64,000 nucleotides of DNA, taken from contig OZ005604.1 of assembly GCA_963930655.1 (NCBI GenBank), positions 5,962,001 through 6,026,000 of the forward strand, written 5' to 3'. Made by a program: the position numbers and the translations under genes. This document shows positions 36,791 to 48,710 of this stretch, piece by piece (position 1 is the first letter of the stretch; each line of letters starts with the position of its first letter). This DNA comes from Myrica gale (taxonomy: Eukaryota; Streptophyta; Magnoliopsida; Fagales; Myricaceae). The notes below the pieces were generated by a model. It did not search any database. It had not been told where the DNA came from and worked only from the letters and a program-made list of their open reading frames with translations.

Positions 36791-39700
36791 TCATGGCTGC
36801 CAGAACACTTCGGGGTCACTGCTGTACAATGAGGAGTCCTGAATTTCCTGGTTAGCCACATGGCAATCAATGAGCCGTGCCTGGATAATTTTACAAAGCA
36901 GTAATCCACTAGGAAGCATCCACCATTCACTTTCATCCCTGCATTTCCCATCAATACACAACCGGATGGACAAGAGTTTCAGATTATGATTAGTTGAGTT
37001 GCTGCATTCACTCTAGCCTAGAACCATAGCATCTAATGATTGCTACGTCAGCTAGTACAATTTCTACTGGAAAAAAAAAACTATGTAAACTAGTGCAAGC
37101 TACTTACAAGCTAAAATTCCAGGACTGAAAGTTTAGATGCTTTTTACTTGAATGGGTAGTATAATGAACTAAACCGCACACGAAGGCAACAACCTGTTAC
37201 AGCAGGAAATATATGTTCAAGAATATTAGAATTACAAAAAGGCACATTACGCGTCTCTGTATGGTAGTATACCAAATAGCCAAAAGCAATAAGAAGCATC
37301 CTAGACCGACTTTGGAATATAACAAAGCGGCTAAAGAAGCAGTTCCAGTAGTCATCTGTTTCTTCTCTACAACACCATTAGTGAAAGCAAAGTCTGGTTA
37401 TCCCTACTTTTCTCGGGATAGGATATTCAGTTGAAAACCAGGTTTCCCCTCTCCTCTATGGAAGTAAATCTCGTAGTCTACTTCAGTTGCAGTGTCTACT
37501 GATATTCCGCTATTCTATTTGAAAGCATATGAAACCTTACTGCAACAAGGGCAACAAAAAGACAATCCCTATTTGTCTTTTTTTTTTTTTGATAAATTGG
37601 TCCCTATTGTCAGATATAAAAACATTACTCTAAAAGCAGTCAGAACATTTGAGCAGTACATTCCAAGTAATCTCGGAGAATTTCGTAAACCATATTATTC
37701 TAAACCAACCAAAACTGCTAACAGCCCCCATGTCCGTGAATTCAGTACCTTCAAGTAAACTTTCTTTAATATGGAACACATGGTTGAGAAAACTTACAAC
37801 ATTTATCAAGGATGTGATATTCCACAGAGCATATACACGGGCAAGACCTGCTGACCGCTTAGGTCCATGACTAAACAAAGCACTGATTCCAGCTGGGAAG
37901 GGAAATACGACGGCAAGAGGAAGTACTAACAGAACTAACAGGAAGTCCAACAGAGAAATAGAGTACATCTGTAGTAACGTTAGCAGTACTAAGCTGAAAT
38001 CTACTAATAGTAGTACAGAGATGAACAAGCCAACAAGATCCTGCAAAATTTTACGAGAGCAAGTGTGAGTGAGAACTGCATCTAAAAAGATATGACCAGA
38101 TTCTGTAATAAGGAAATTATCAGCATTTTAGAACACAAAAACATTTAGGTACCTGATGGCCGACAGGTTTGATATTATAAACTATGAAAGAAAAGGGATA
38201 ACATATAGACTTCTTCTGTTTAAGCATCCGTAAGCTCTTGGCATGTAAAATCCCTCCAAAATTCCTCTTCCAAATCATGGAATGCTCATCGACTCTTGAA
38301 TGGTACGGTGGATCCACCCTATGATTTGTGTTCAAACTGCAAACACGAAAGAAAAAAGAAAATGAGCATAGCTCTACATTACCAGCAGACTACTAGATCA
38401 AAAGCGAGTCCTTACCACGACTGTTGCTCAGGTAACAATTGTGCATCTCGACTCTCAATTGATGCCTTTGCATTTTCATTGTCAACAGCACATACCAGAA
38501 GTCCAAAGTGACAATATCCTGAAGCTGTAGGCTGAAACCAAGCAAGATCAACACGTACACCATATGTACTCAAAGTAGGGTTTGCATGGGTTTGAAGCCA
38601 GCCTATAACATGACCAAAACATAGTTTTAGGTGTCCATGGCGAACTAAGCGTAGTTGTGCATTTAGGCCCGCCACCAGTCGATACCATATGGTAGGTGGA
38701 ATAGACTGAAATGTGGTCAAGAATAAAATCAACAGAATTGCATTCCATGACAATTCCAATACAGTGTATACAGTGCAATAAAAAAATATGGATGCCAAAC
38801 CTGACTCATGAGGCTAGTGAGGATATTATCACTCTGTAGAGAAAAAGGAGCCATGTAACTTCCATCTCCTCCAAAAACTAGAGACATCGGAAATCTCTGA
38901 CGGAGACGAGGTGGAAGATCAGCTCTCTTCTCATCCCCGCCAAGGAAAAGGTCCATATAAGCGAGCATCAGATCAGAAGTTGCAGCTACCTGCAACATGA
39001 GAATTGTTGATCATTGAAATCAAACAAAGCAAGAAGCATTTTGTTTGGCAAACAAACGATCGAAAGCAAACATCCGAGCAATGAGAATCACATCCTAATC
39101 AGTTAAAAGGCATTAAACAGTTCTAAGTTGTTGAGCTCCCTACGAAATCTTCCATTATGATGCCCGGCAATGCCAGGGTCGAAATCTTTGTTTTTGTTCA
39201 CAAAACAGGAAGTATTCTAGTGTTGTCCACTCATGAACTTCCAGACACAGTTTTGGGGTCGATAGACAATTATGTTCAAGACTCTAATCCAACAGAGTTC
39301 TGGTGGAATTCCCTCCACAAGCCTTATATTGACTTTCAAAAGTGCAAAATCCCACAAAAAAGTTCAAAGTTAAAGACTAGAAATTATATGAGATAGTAAG
39401 CAAGTACAGTGTATAGGTTGTCCCGATCTATGTTATTAACATCCTAAAACCTAACAGGTCCAGAGAAAGACGTGTTTCTAGAAGTAGGGTAAAAAATTCA
39501 GAAATTTTTTCTCAATTGATTAACCTTAAGCCCTTCATAGAGAGCACGTGACCGGCAAGAACGTAGACAAGCATGATCATATTCTGATCGCACAAATTCA
39601 CGAAGTTGCTGTAATTTCTTCTTTCGACACCGCTGGAGCCATGACCATGCGAGCGGATATACAAGTAGAGAGAGAATGCTGTACACTGATCCTTCCCACC

Positions 39701-40832
39701 ACTGATAAGCAGCTAAACCATTAACCTCGTCTACAAATCTATTGAATGCATCCTCATAACTGCCATGAAAAGGAAATCATCAACAAACACTATTTTATCA
39801 AGTGACTGCAAGTTACAAAGCTGTGAACAAAAACTAGAAAACAGAAACAAAGATAGTATAAACAGCAACGTAATCATGATAGAGTTCTAGGTATCACCAT
39901 TAGTGCAGCCAAAATATAAACCTCCAATTTGTTGTACACCACATAAAGTGCTTACACGATATCTTTCACTTGTTCAGGAGGGGAGTGAGGCAGATGCCAA
40001 GGTTCCTTGAAAGTATTTGGCCCCATGAAGTACATTCTATGCACATGACTCTGGGATTCCTCTGCTCTATTTGTTTCTAAAACCTGGAAACCAAATTATT
40101 ACCTTTAATACAACATGTAGAACTGCAACCCACTTCACAAGTGGGGTATTTTTTTATAAGCATGTCAAATGAGAAAAAATGAATAGAAAAAGGAAGCAAT
40201 TGGAGGCTGACCTCATTCAATGACTCTAAGAAAGGGAAGGAGTGATCAATTCGAGAGACAGGTTGAGCAGGAACAAGTGCTGCTAATTCATCTCCACCAA
40301 CGTATTTCATCCGTGCAACACTAAGCACTAGAGCTAAAAGAATGAGGATACCCAAAAGTATAAGACCAAATAACCATGGTCCACCGAAAGTGTATACCAG
40401 CTCTTCAAGTGCTGTATAACAATGTGGCATGTGAAACCTGTCAGAGATGCATTTGTAGGGGCAAGGAGTCTCAGTAACACCACCTGTTGAGATGATTTGG
40501 ATGAGATTTTCACACTCAATGGCAACCCAAAAACCACCCCAGAAAGAAATTTTCTGATAAAACTGCCTTAGGATAAAGTCACAGCAAATCAGATGTCATC
40601 CATTTGCTCACAGATGTGAACAGGGAAAAATTTAAGTGATACCTCGAATAGTGAGATATCTGGCACGGTGTGGAAGCTTATTTGGCGGGCAATCATGACA
40701 AAGGTCACTATCAGATCCAGTGACATTCTTAAATGTGCCAATGGGGCATTCCTGCAGCACAATTTTCTCATCATGTATAGTCTTTTTTGGGGGATGTGTT
40801 TTGTGTTGTGTGTGTGTGTGTTTGGGGTTGGG

Positions 40833-40874
<42 letters not shown>

Positions 40875-43800
40875 CCAACTAAGAAAGAGAAGAAAATTCT
40901 GACAAAATAAGTGGCTTAAATACGAACAAGATGAAGGCAAACTTTCTCATATACAAACTACATATGATTCTACCTCAAATAATTCAAAGCACTCAACCAA
41001 AAACTTGGAGTCAACTACAGTATGAAGCCAACACTACACATAGTTAAACAAGCTATTTTTTAACTCCATGTTAGACATGAGACAACTAACAATACCAAAT
41101 AACCCTAGAAAGAAGTCCAGAAAATACATGATTTGTTGATGGAAAATCTACCTCACAAAAGATACCATAAAGCCCTTTTGGGCAGGCCTTCCCAGTGACA
41201 GTCCCATTTTCCCCAGCACGGCCGAGACCTCTACCAAATCCGCCCCTAAAATTAGGGAGATAAAAACAGATAGAAAAAAGACATGTTCAGAGCCTGCCTG
41301 ATATCTCACAAATCCCAAATCCTGGTGATACTGACCACAAAATCAGATCACTACAATGTGGAAAAAGCACAAGGATTTAGTTATGGGAAACCAAGAAAGG
41401 ATTAGTCTTATCTTTCACGAGTGAAAACCTAATCATCCAACATGGTGAAGACCCCCTTCCAACAATTTTTTTTTGATAAGTCCCCTTCCAACAATATTTA
41501 TGTTAAGGCACTTTTAAATTGTAGAAGAATCCCATAAAAAATAACCAATGCAGAAGAGATTGATAATTAGAGAGTATTTTCCATCATGATGACAATAAAT
41601 TTGGACACCCTGATGAATTTGGACACCCTGATGACTCCTTAGGTATATTTTCTATTACCAATAGAGATTAAATACAAACCCAGTATAAATGGTTCCTTTC
41701 ACACTTGCTATGGGTAGATATGCATCCCCATCTGGAATATCTGACCAATGAAAGTGAACTCTTCCACCACCACCGCCGCCGCCGCCACCGGGACTACCGT
41801 GCCCTCCAGCAGTTGAGATAATAGAGGAATCACCAAGAGCCAATAAATGGACAAACAAAAGAATAGTTCCACCTGATCCACCACCAGGTCCGATGCTCCC
41901 ACCATCTTGCTTTTTGATATCATCTGCAAAGCTTTCTCCATCCACTCTAAGTGAACCATTGAGATACATACTTGATAATGAGTGCTCTACTGACCCAATG
42001 ACTGTTTACATAAAAGCATTAATAACCTTATGAGTATCCAACCAACCAAGAGAAGAATTACATAAACCATTACATCGACCGAGATCTAGTTTGGCCAAAA
42101 TAATCAACAGAATGGAAGCACATATTCTCCTTGCTCTTGGTTAACAACGTAGCACTGATGTGTAACTTACCCAACCAAAAAAAACTTGGACTTATGCGTA
42201 TGTGCCTCTAGATAGCTTTTAATGGCAGACATTATACTTTAAAAACCCTCTAATTACAATACGTTTAGCAATTTGCACCCCAAATTACTAGTAGATTTAC
42301 ACTTTACACCCCATGTAAAGATCTCACCACTAAAATCAATAAAAATGAGCCACATAACAATTTTAACGGTCATATTGTAGCAGGCCGTTCAAAGTAGAAA
42401 CTTACTGATACTCTGTGGTGCAGTGTGTCAAGATTGGTAATTTGAGTTGCAAATTACAGAAGATGCGGTAGTTTGTGGATGCAAAGTGTAATACCTCTCT
42501 TCGATATGATATAATCTTTTAGGAAACTGTAATAACGAGAGTGGGTATAAAATGGAAAAAAGAAAAACAGAGTATTCCGCAAGATTTGCAATGTCAAAAC
42601 TAGGCCTCACAAGTGTCAAATAAACAAGTCATCCTGTGGGATAATCAAGCCCGAGATGCAGCATGATGCCTTAGAAAAGATATAAATGTGCTAGTGATTT
42701 ATGTTAGAAGCCTCAACCTCATACCTTTAGTAGGGCACCTAATACTGCATTTCCTCGTTACCATCTAAAGTAAAAGCAAAAATAGGATAGAAAAAAAAAT
42801 ACAAACTCAACACATTTGACCACTTACCGATAATACCACCACCAGCAGTTGCACCAGCAAGGCTATCGTTCCCACTACCACTACCAAGCTCACAAGGTAG
42901 ATCAGCGTCTCCATATGCACTACCACCCTCAATAAAACTGTCATTATAATATCCATCTCCGCCTTTTCCACCATGTCCACCCCCACCGCCTAGACCATTT
43001 CCAAATATTCGTCCTTTACCCACCCCACCAGTGCAGCCTGCACAAAGTTCAGTAACCAATAAGGCATCCATAGAATACAATGTAACTAGGAAGGCACAAG
43101 CCAGTTAGCTATGAAATTTGCATATTCGAATGATGGAATGAGAAAATATCTCTTGAAGGATAGATGATCTACATCATTTTTTGTATTTTGTCTAAATAAA
43201 CATAATTCTATTTGTCAATTCACGTCTACATAACTTGCTGGATGTTTTGGGTCAATGGTTTTAACATGACGCAAAAGTAATACCTAGCCCAGATGCACTA
43301 ATTGCTCCAGAAGTCCCGACAACCAGAGTTCTAACCCAGTGAAAATGAACAACAGATCCAGTTATAATGCCTTCAATACTTATATCTTCAACCCTACAGA
43401 TCTGCAACAGCAAGCCAAGCCAATCGTTTGTCAGAAACACAAAGGAAACACACTGATTCACAGCACATGAACCATTCATTAACTGAACAAGAGAAGTACT
43501 TAGTGCTCAATCTAGCTAATGGAACACCTGAAGAGTGAAGGGTAATGTGGAGTTCACATTGCAGTCTTCAGGTGGATGAAGTAATTCCACGGGGCAATCT
43601 GGAAGTTCACAGTAGAGCCGCGGTGTCCTATCAAATTCAAAAGAATGAATATTTAACCAAATAAGCAATAGCAGCATTGAACACTATAATATCACTTACA
43701 TATCATTAATACTGCCGCTCTCCAAGGGACCTCGCAGAACAGATCCACGTCCAACCTTCATAGTATAAAGATAGGATTGAACAAATAAGCAAATGGTAAA

Positions 43801-46800
43801 GCTAAATGATAAAATTTAATTTTTGTGCAGATATGAGTCAGAATTCCAGAATTCAGAACCAGCTCAAGAACATACTGGAGAAAGAATCCAATTGCCACCA
43901 ACATGTCACGTATGTTTTAAAAAAAGAAAAAGAGGATATTAAGTGACAATATTTTTGCAAAAACTCCAGTTGTCCAGATATGATATTTCCTAAATTAAAC
44001 TAACCAGTGAAGCTACCCAACAACTTTTCTCATTAACATGTATACAATTGCAAACAAAAGTTGAGCAATCAGAGCTGCATAAGGAACCTTAAGCTTACTT
44101 TGACACTATAAAATAAAGATAGAATCAAACGTTGTGCTTCAATCAGATTTCCTGATCCAGACAAATTCAAAAAACCTTGTCCTTGAACTTCCAAATTTGC
44201 ATTAGAATGTATCACAGAGGATCCCTGACAACCAAATAGGGAAACATGATTTCTTAGATGGAACCAACATGAAGCAAGTTCTGCAGCTAAAAGGAAAATT
44301 AGAGGATTAAATACCTTGAGAACTACTAGATTGCTGGCCTCAAGCAAGGATGTTGCCACAAATGAATCAACACCACCGTCTATAAGCATTTTTGAATTCC
44401 ACATCAAATGCATCTTGACGGACATTCGAAGAGCCCCATAAATCTGAGTATCATTGCAGGTAGCAAGGTCAGTGTATCCTACTAATACTCCATGATAACC
44501 ATTTAACAAAGAAGATCGGCAGATTAAAAAAATATTGAAGCCATGCTATAAGGCAAAAGAAGCAATGTACAGAGATTCTGTAGAGATAAACATGTCTTAA
44601 GAAGGTTATGTAATTCAGCAGGAAGATAAAACGTAAGACAAAAAAGAATGAAAATAATCACTGTAAATTAATGCTTTCAATCTATAAGGAGAAAACACAG
44701 AGCGAAGAATGGCAGATTTTCACTTGCAGGAAAAATTCTAAACTCAAAATCAGAAAGAGGCAAGTGAAAAAAAGGCTTCTCACTTGCCTTCACAACAGAG
44801 TCACTCATTAAAAGCTCTTCTGCCATCAACTCAAACTCTGATGTAGCAACATGTGCAAGCCCAAAGCTCAAAACTGCCCTACATGTCAAGTGAATTTGGC
44901 CTCGAACCTGTAAAATGCGTCATCATTTTCAGTAATACATACAACATAGGGGCCCTACAATTGCCACATTTAAACTCTGCCAAAACTACCACATTCTAAA
45001 TTTCAATCAAATTTTTCTTCACTTTTCAACATAATTTACCTGAACACGGCTCCAGAATAAAGGAACCAAAGCCTTAGCATGATTTTCAATGTAAACATTT
45101 GTCCAAAGTGGCTGTTTTGGAAACTCCAACAGAAGTGTGTCTGTCGTTGTGGACCTATTGTGATTACTCACAACAAGAATCCGAGGAACAGCATCATAAT
45201 ATGTCCCTGCAGCACCTGAGTTTTCAGGACAGCCTAAACTCCTTCCTCCTGCAAACAATACAACAAGCATGTGAAGACATTAATAAGTTATATTTCTTGC
45301 AAACAAAAGCTTCTCTGAAAGTATGGAGAAAAGACGCAGCAGGGCCTATATCTTTGAAACTGCAGCAGACAACAGAACTTCTGCAAATATTTTGATCAGA
45401 CCTGATAAAAACTGGGCCAAATTTTCATGTTCCTTTCTTCTAATAGGCAAAAACCAGTCCAATTAATGAGAGATAAAAGTAGTCATCTCAAAGGTGATGT
45501 ATTGCACACCAAACATCACCTACGAGTTCATTTAAAATCCATAAAAAAAAGTGTTGACAAATAGGACATAGATGTGTTAGAAAGCTCAGGATAAATAATG
45601 CACCAAATACTCCGACTTAAACCTATTTGACTCATAATCTGCAGGATCAAACACTCAGACTAGTCAATCAATGAAACAAAACTGATGTTAGGAAGCAAGA
45701 ATATCCAGTTGAGAGAGACACGCCATGAACAGTATTATTTCGGATGGGCATTACAATGGCACCTAATCCTTCTTTAAAGTAACTTGACATTTGAATTAAA
45801 TAAAACAAAAAAAATATGATTTCACTTGGGCGAAATTTCCAGGTACTTCCTAGGGCCAAAGCTGACCGACAATTGCCACTCTTGGTAATTACAAAAAATG
45901 TCATAAAAGATAACAAAAGACTAGTCTTCATCTCTTTTGAACATTTAAAGGGTCTGGGACATTCAATGAATAATGATTACCTAATGTCCCCAACCCCACC
46001 CAAAAGGGAAAAAAAAAAGACAGAAAAAGCACAGATCTCTTTTTTTAAAAAAAAAAATTCTAGGCAGATCCCTACTTATTTACAGGATAATTTATCTGCC
46101 CTAAGGAAAATATGTGATCAGGCACGTTATATGAATCGGGACTGACGTCACCCAATATTAGTTCAATGAGGGCTATAGTAACTATATTTGTTTCATAGAA
46201 AATAGCTTCTCATAATAGTATAGCCCTTGTGTTCAAACACACCTTTCTGCTCAACACAATGTTGATTTGGACATTCTCTGTTATTTATCAGGATATTAAT
46301 TGTAACTGCCTTTCCTGCTAACTGTGAAGTTAAAGTTTCATGCTGTAAAGTTTATCATTCACTAGAAGCTCATGTTATGTTTACTCCTACCTTTATTTTA
46401 TGCATAACATAAGGTAAACCACAAGTTATTAATTCCACACAACCCATGCCAACAAAACAATAAAAGAAACAAATAAAAGAAGCCACTGGCAAGGACAAAA
46501 AAAGGGGGGGGGGGAAGGAAAAACGTCAAATAAAGCATTTATTACTCCTCTCCCTCTCTAATCTTTTTCATCATTTGAAAATTTCCACATAGACACAGCA
46601 GTTGAGAGCTTTCACTATCACTGGTGCATCGAAAAACAGTAGAACATGATATATGTACCACTGGTAATATACATAAATTAGAAAGATAAAGATTGTTCCA
46701 AAATATAAGTTTCCTTCCAAAAGTCCCAAAAAGGGGATTATATAGCATCTCTTTTAAGAATATGAGACAACAGTACTAAAACAATAATCTGGATCTCACC

Positions 46801-48182
46801 ATGAACAAAGATATGTGTATCATCATGCCTGCTAAAAACATGGATGGAAACTCTTCCACCGCCACCTCCAGCAAATCCATTGCCTCCATTGGCACTTATC
46901 CTGCCACTTCCAGTCCTGTTCTTTGCAGAAGAATAATATTAGTCTAGTATATTTCTAAGCCACTTACGGATAATGCCTTAGAAAGCAACTCCATACGGTT
47001 ACCTATAAGGTCCCCAAAGGATGGACGGTTTAGGGTCAACTTAGAGTCTACAGGAGGTCCATTAAAGAGGCTAAAAGTATAAACAGTTAATTGTAATTAA
47101 AGCATTCTCATATGAAACCTGAATTAGTACTGTAAATTGGAAATCCAAATAAATTTATTCCTAAATCATGCAGTTTAAAGCTGGTTCTTTTCTAGCTTGA
47201 GATGTTAGCATCAGGCAGATTGTGCATGGTTAGATGCACAAAAAGCAATGACCCATGAACAACAAAATCATGTGGGATTGCACATAGAAATTTGCATAAT
47301 CAGTCCATGATTGTTTCGAATTAAGTTTGCTATAGGTAGAGAGAATTACATTCTTTGAGCGCCGACAAAAATGCTGCCACCAGAGCCTCCTCCACCCTTA
47401 ACACCGCCATCACCCCCATCCGCAAAAAGATTCCCACTAACATCAAGTGTAGTATTCACCCGAATCCAAATCCTCCCACCTCCTTCCCCACCATAATTCT
47501 CTTCCTTAATGGTTGTCCCGCCCTTACTTCCATAACTTACGGGCTCATCCAACGACGACCATGAGTAGGCATCCCCGCCCCAGATATCATCCGGGAGTTT
47601 CGTGTTATCGGATACACAGCTTGCACCCCTCCCGCCATGCCCTCCGCCTGCACCCTCAACCCCTTCTGGGCTACCGCTAGTCTGCGCCGGGGCGTCACCC
47701 GCCAACGCAGTCACATTTATCATTGACCCCTCAAAAAAACTCGCATTCCAAGCAATCACCCTCACCGACCCAGCAACTAGAAACGAATTACTACCTAAAC
47801 TAAATTCCCCGCTCAAGTTAACCGTAATTGAGCAACCAAATACAGGGCAGCTCAAACTCACACCGGGAAGTAAATACAAGTTTCCATTCCCTTCTATATA
47901 TACATCATCTACGAAAACTAAGCTTGAGTTGAGGACGCACGAGGTGTCGAGGGACCCAATCCCAGAAAGATCGCCCTCGCAAGTGAGCGACGGAGGGTGA
48001 GGCGTCGGAGAAGGCGGAGGCGGCGACGGCGGCGCATAATCGCCACGGAACACGTCAAATTCGTACCCGATGCTCGAGAATTCATCGTTTAGACCGGCGC
48101 AGAGGTTAGGGTTTATGGCGAAGAGGGTAAAGACGCCAAGAACGAGGAAATGGAGAGTATATGGGGAGGAAGGGTGAGCCAT
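36791..48182 (-). CDS. Large glycine-rich multi-pass membrane protein with GCC2/GCC3 cysteine-rich motif
   Basis: Exons: 48182-47350, 46915-46800, 45248-45040, 44907-44788, 44443-44315, 44224-44099, 43755-43700, 43627-43528, 43401-43284, 43037-42828, 42001-41680, 41245-41152, 40751-40643, 40483-40212, 40083-39956, 39759-39525, 38989-38801, 38705-38416, 38336-38153, 38040-37798, then probably 37498-37408, and 36938-36791 (stop). Twenty exons are in phase (1361 codons); the total is about 1440 aa, the family length. Order: signal peptide (about 1-29), Pro-rich linker, glycine-rich repeats (GGGSGG, GGGGGGGGGR), GCC2/GCC3-type CPIGTFKNVTGSDSDLC, a membrane span (WLFGLILLGILILLALVLSV), and further spans near the C-terminus. 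It belongs to a conserved plant family often labelled glycine-rich or ephrin-receptor-like; its function is unknown. The ectodomain is probably extracellular. Intron 4 uses a GC donor. The junction after 37798 is unresolved. Confidence 0.9.
40805..40872. repeat. Compound (TG)n-(GA)n microsatellite
   Basis: Within the intron before the GCC2/GCC3 exon: a TG run at about 40808-40821, a G-rich spacer and a (GA)n tract at about 40835-40872. Likely length-polymorphic. Confidence 0.9.
42243..42492. mobile_element. Candidate small Mutator-like MITE in an intron
   Basis: Left end contains TTTGCACCCCAAATTAC; the right end contains GGATGCAAAGTGTAA, the rough inverse. About 250 bp, AT-rich, with no coding capacity. 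The ends share the TTTGCACCCC theme of the larger element at 48711. Boundaries are approximate. Confidence 0.4.
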
Positions 48183-48710
48183 TGGAGGAGGTGCGAGTCA
48201 TCACAGAAACGAATAAGTAGTAAAATTGTGAGAAATCATGGAACAGGGTTGAGGTTGGTGTTAATGTAAATGTCAAACCCTAGTTCCTAGAAATGTTCTA
48301 CGCGGATGGGTTTTGAAAATTTGCACGTTGAGGAGGGAAATCAATTGGATTCCAAGGGCGTTTCCGATGCAAAATACGAAGGAATAGGTAGATAGTAAAC
48401 AGGAGGTCGAGTCGGTGTTTGGTAAATTTCCTTTGGAATGATGGAAATGCTGGGAAGAGAATCAAAAGCAATGGTCTGACACAGAAACCAAAGAGAGTCC
48501 AGCTGCCCAGACAAGGGTAAGCAGAACGAAAAGGAATAGTACGCTTGCCTAGCACGTGTGCTTTGTTTAGGCTGTTTCGTTATGGTCGATGTATCATGTA
48601 TGGCCGTTGTTTGTTTTGTTACGTTTTACGTAGGCCCACAGATAAGGCCCAGCCTTTTACAGCTAGAGTTCGAGGCCACCCACAAAGTCTTGGCCGTTGA
48701 TTTTTTTAGG
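48183..48710. promoter_or_regulatory. 5' flank of the large membrane-protein gene
   Basis: About 530 bases between the start codon at 48182 and the inverted-repeat element at 48711. It should hold the promoter and leader. No individual site can be assigned with confidence, and no gene is seen. Confidence 0.4.

Noticed and set aside
40668-40910. 80-codon plus-strand frame with a long RERERE tract
   Set aside because: It is produced by the (GA)n microsatellite and the antisense of the GCC2/GCC3 exon.
47355-48000. Plus-strand frames of 69 and 132 codons
   Set aside because: They are antisense to the first exon of the large membrane-protein gene, which has a signal peptide and family motifs.
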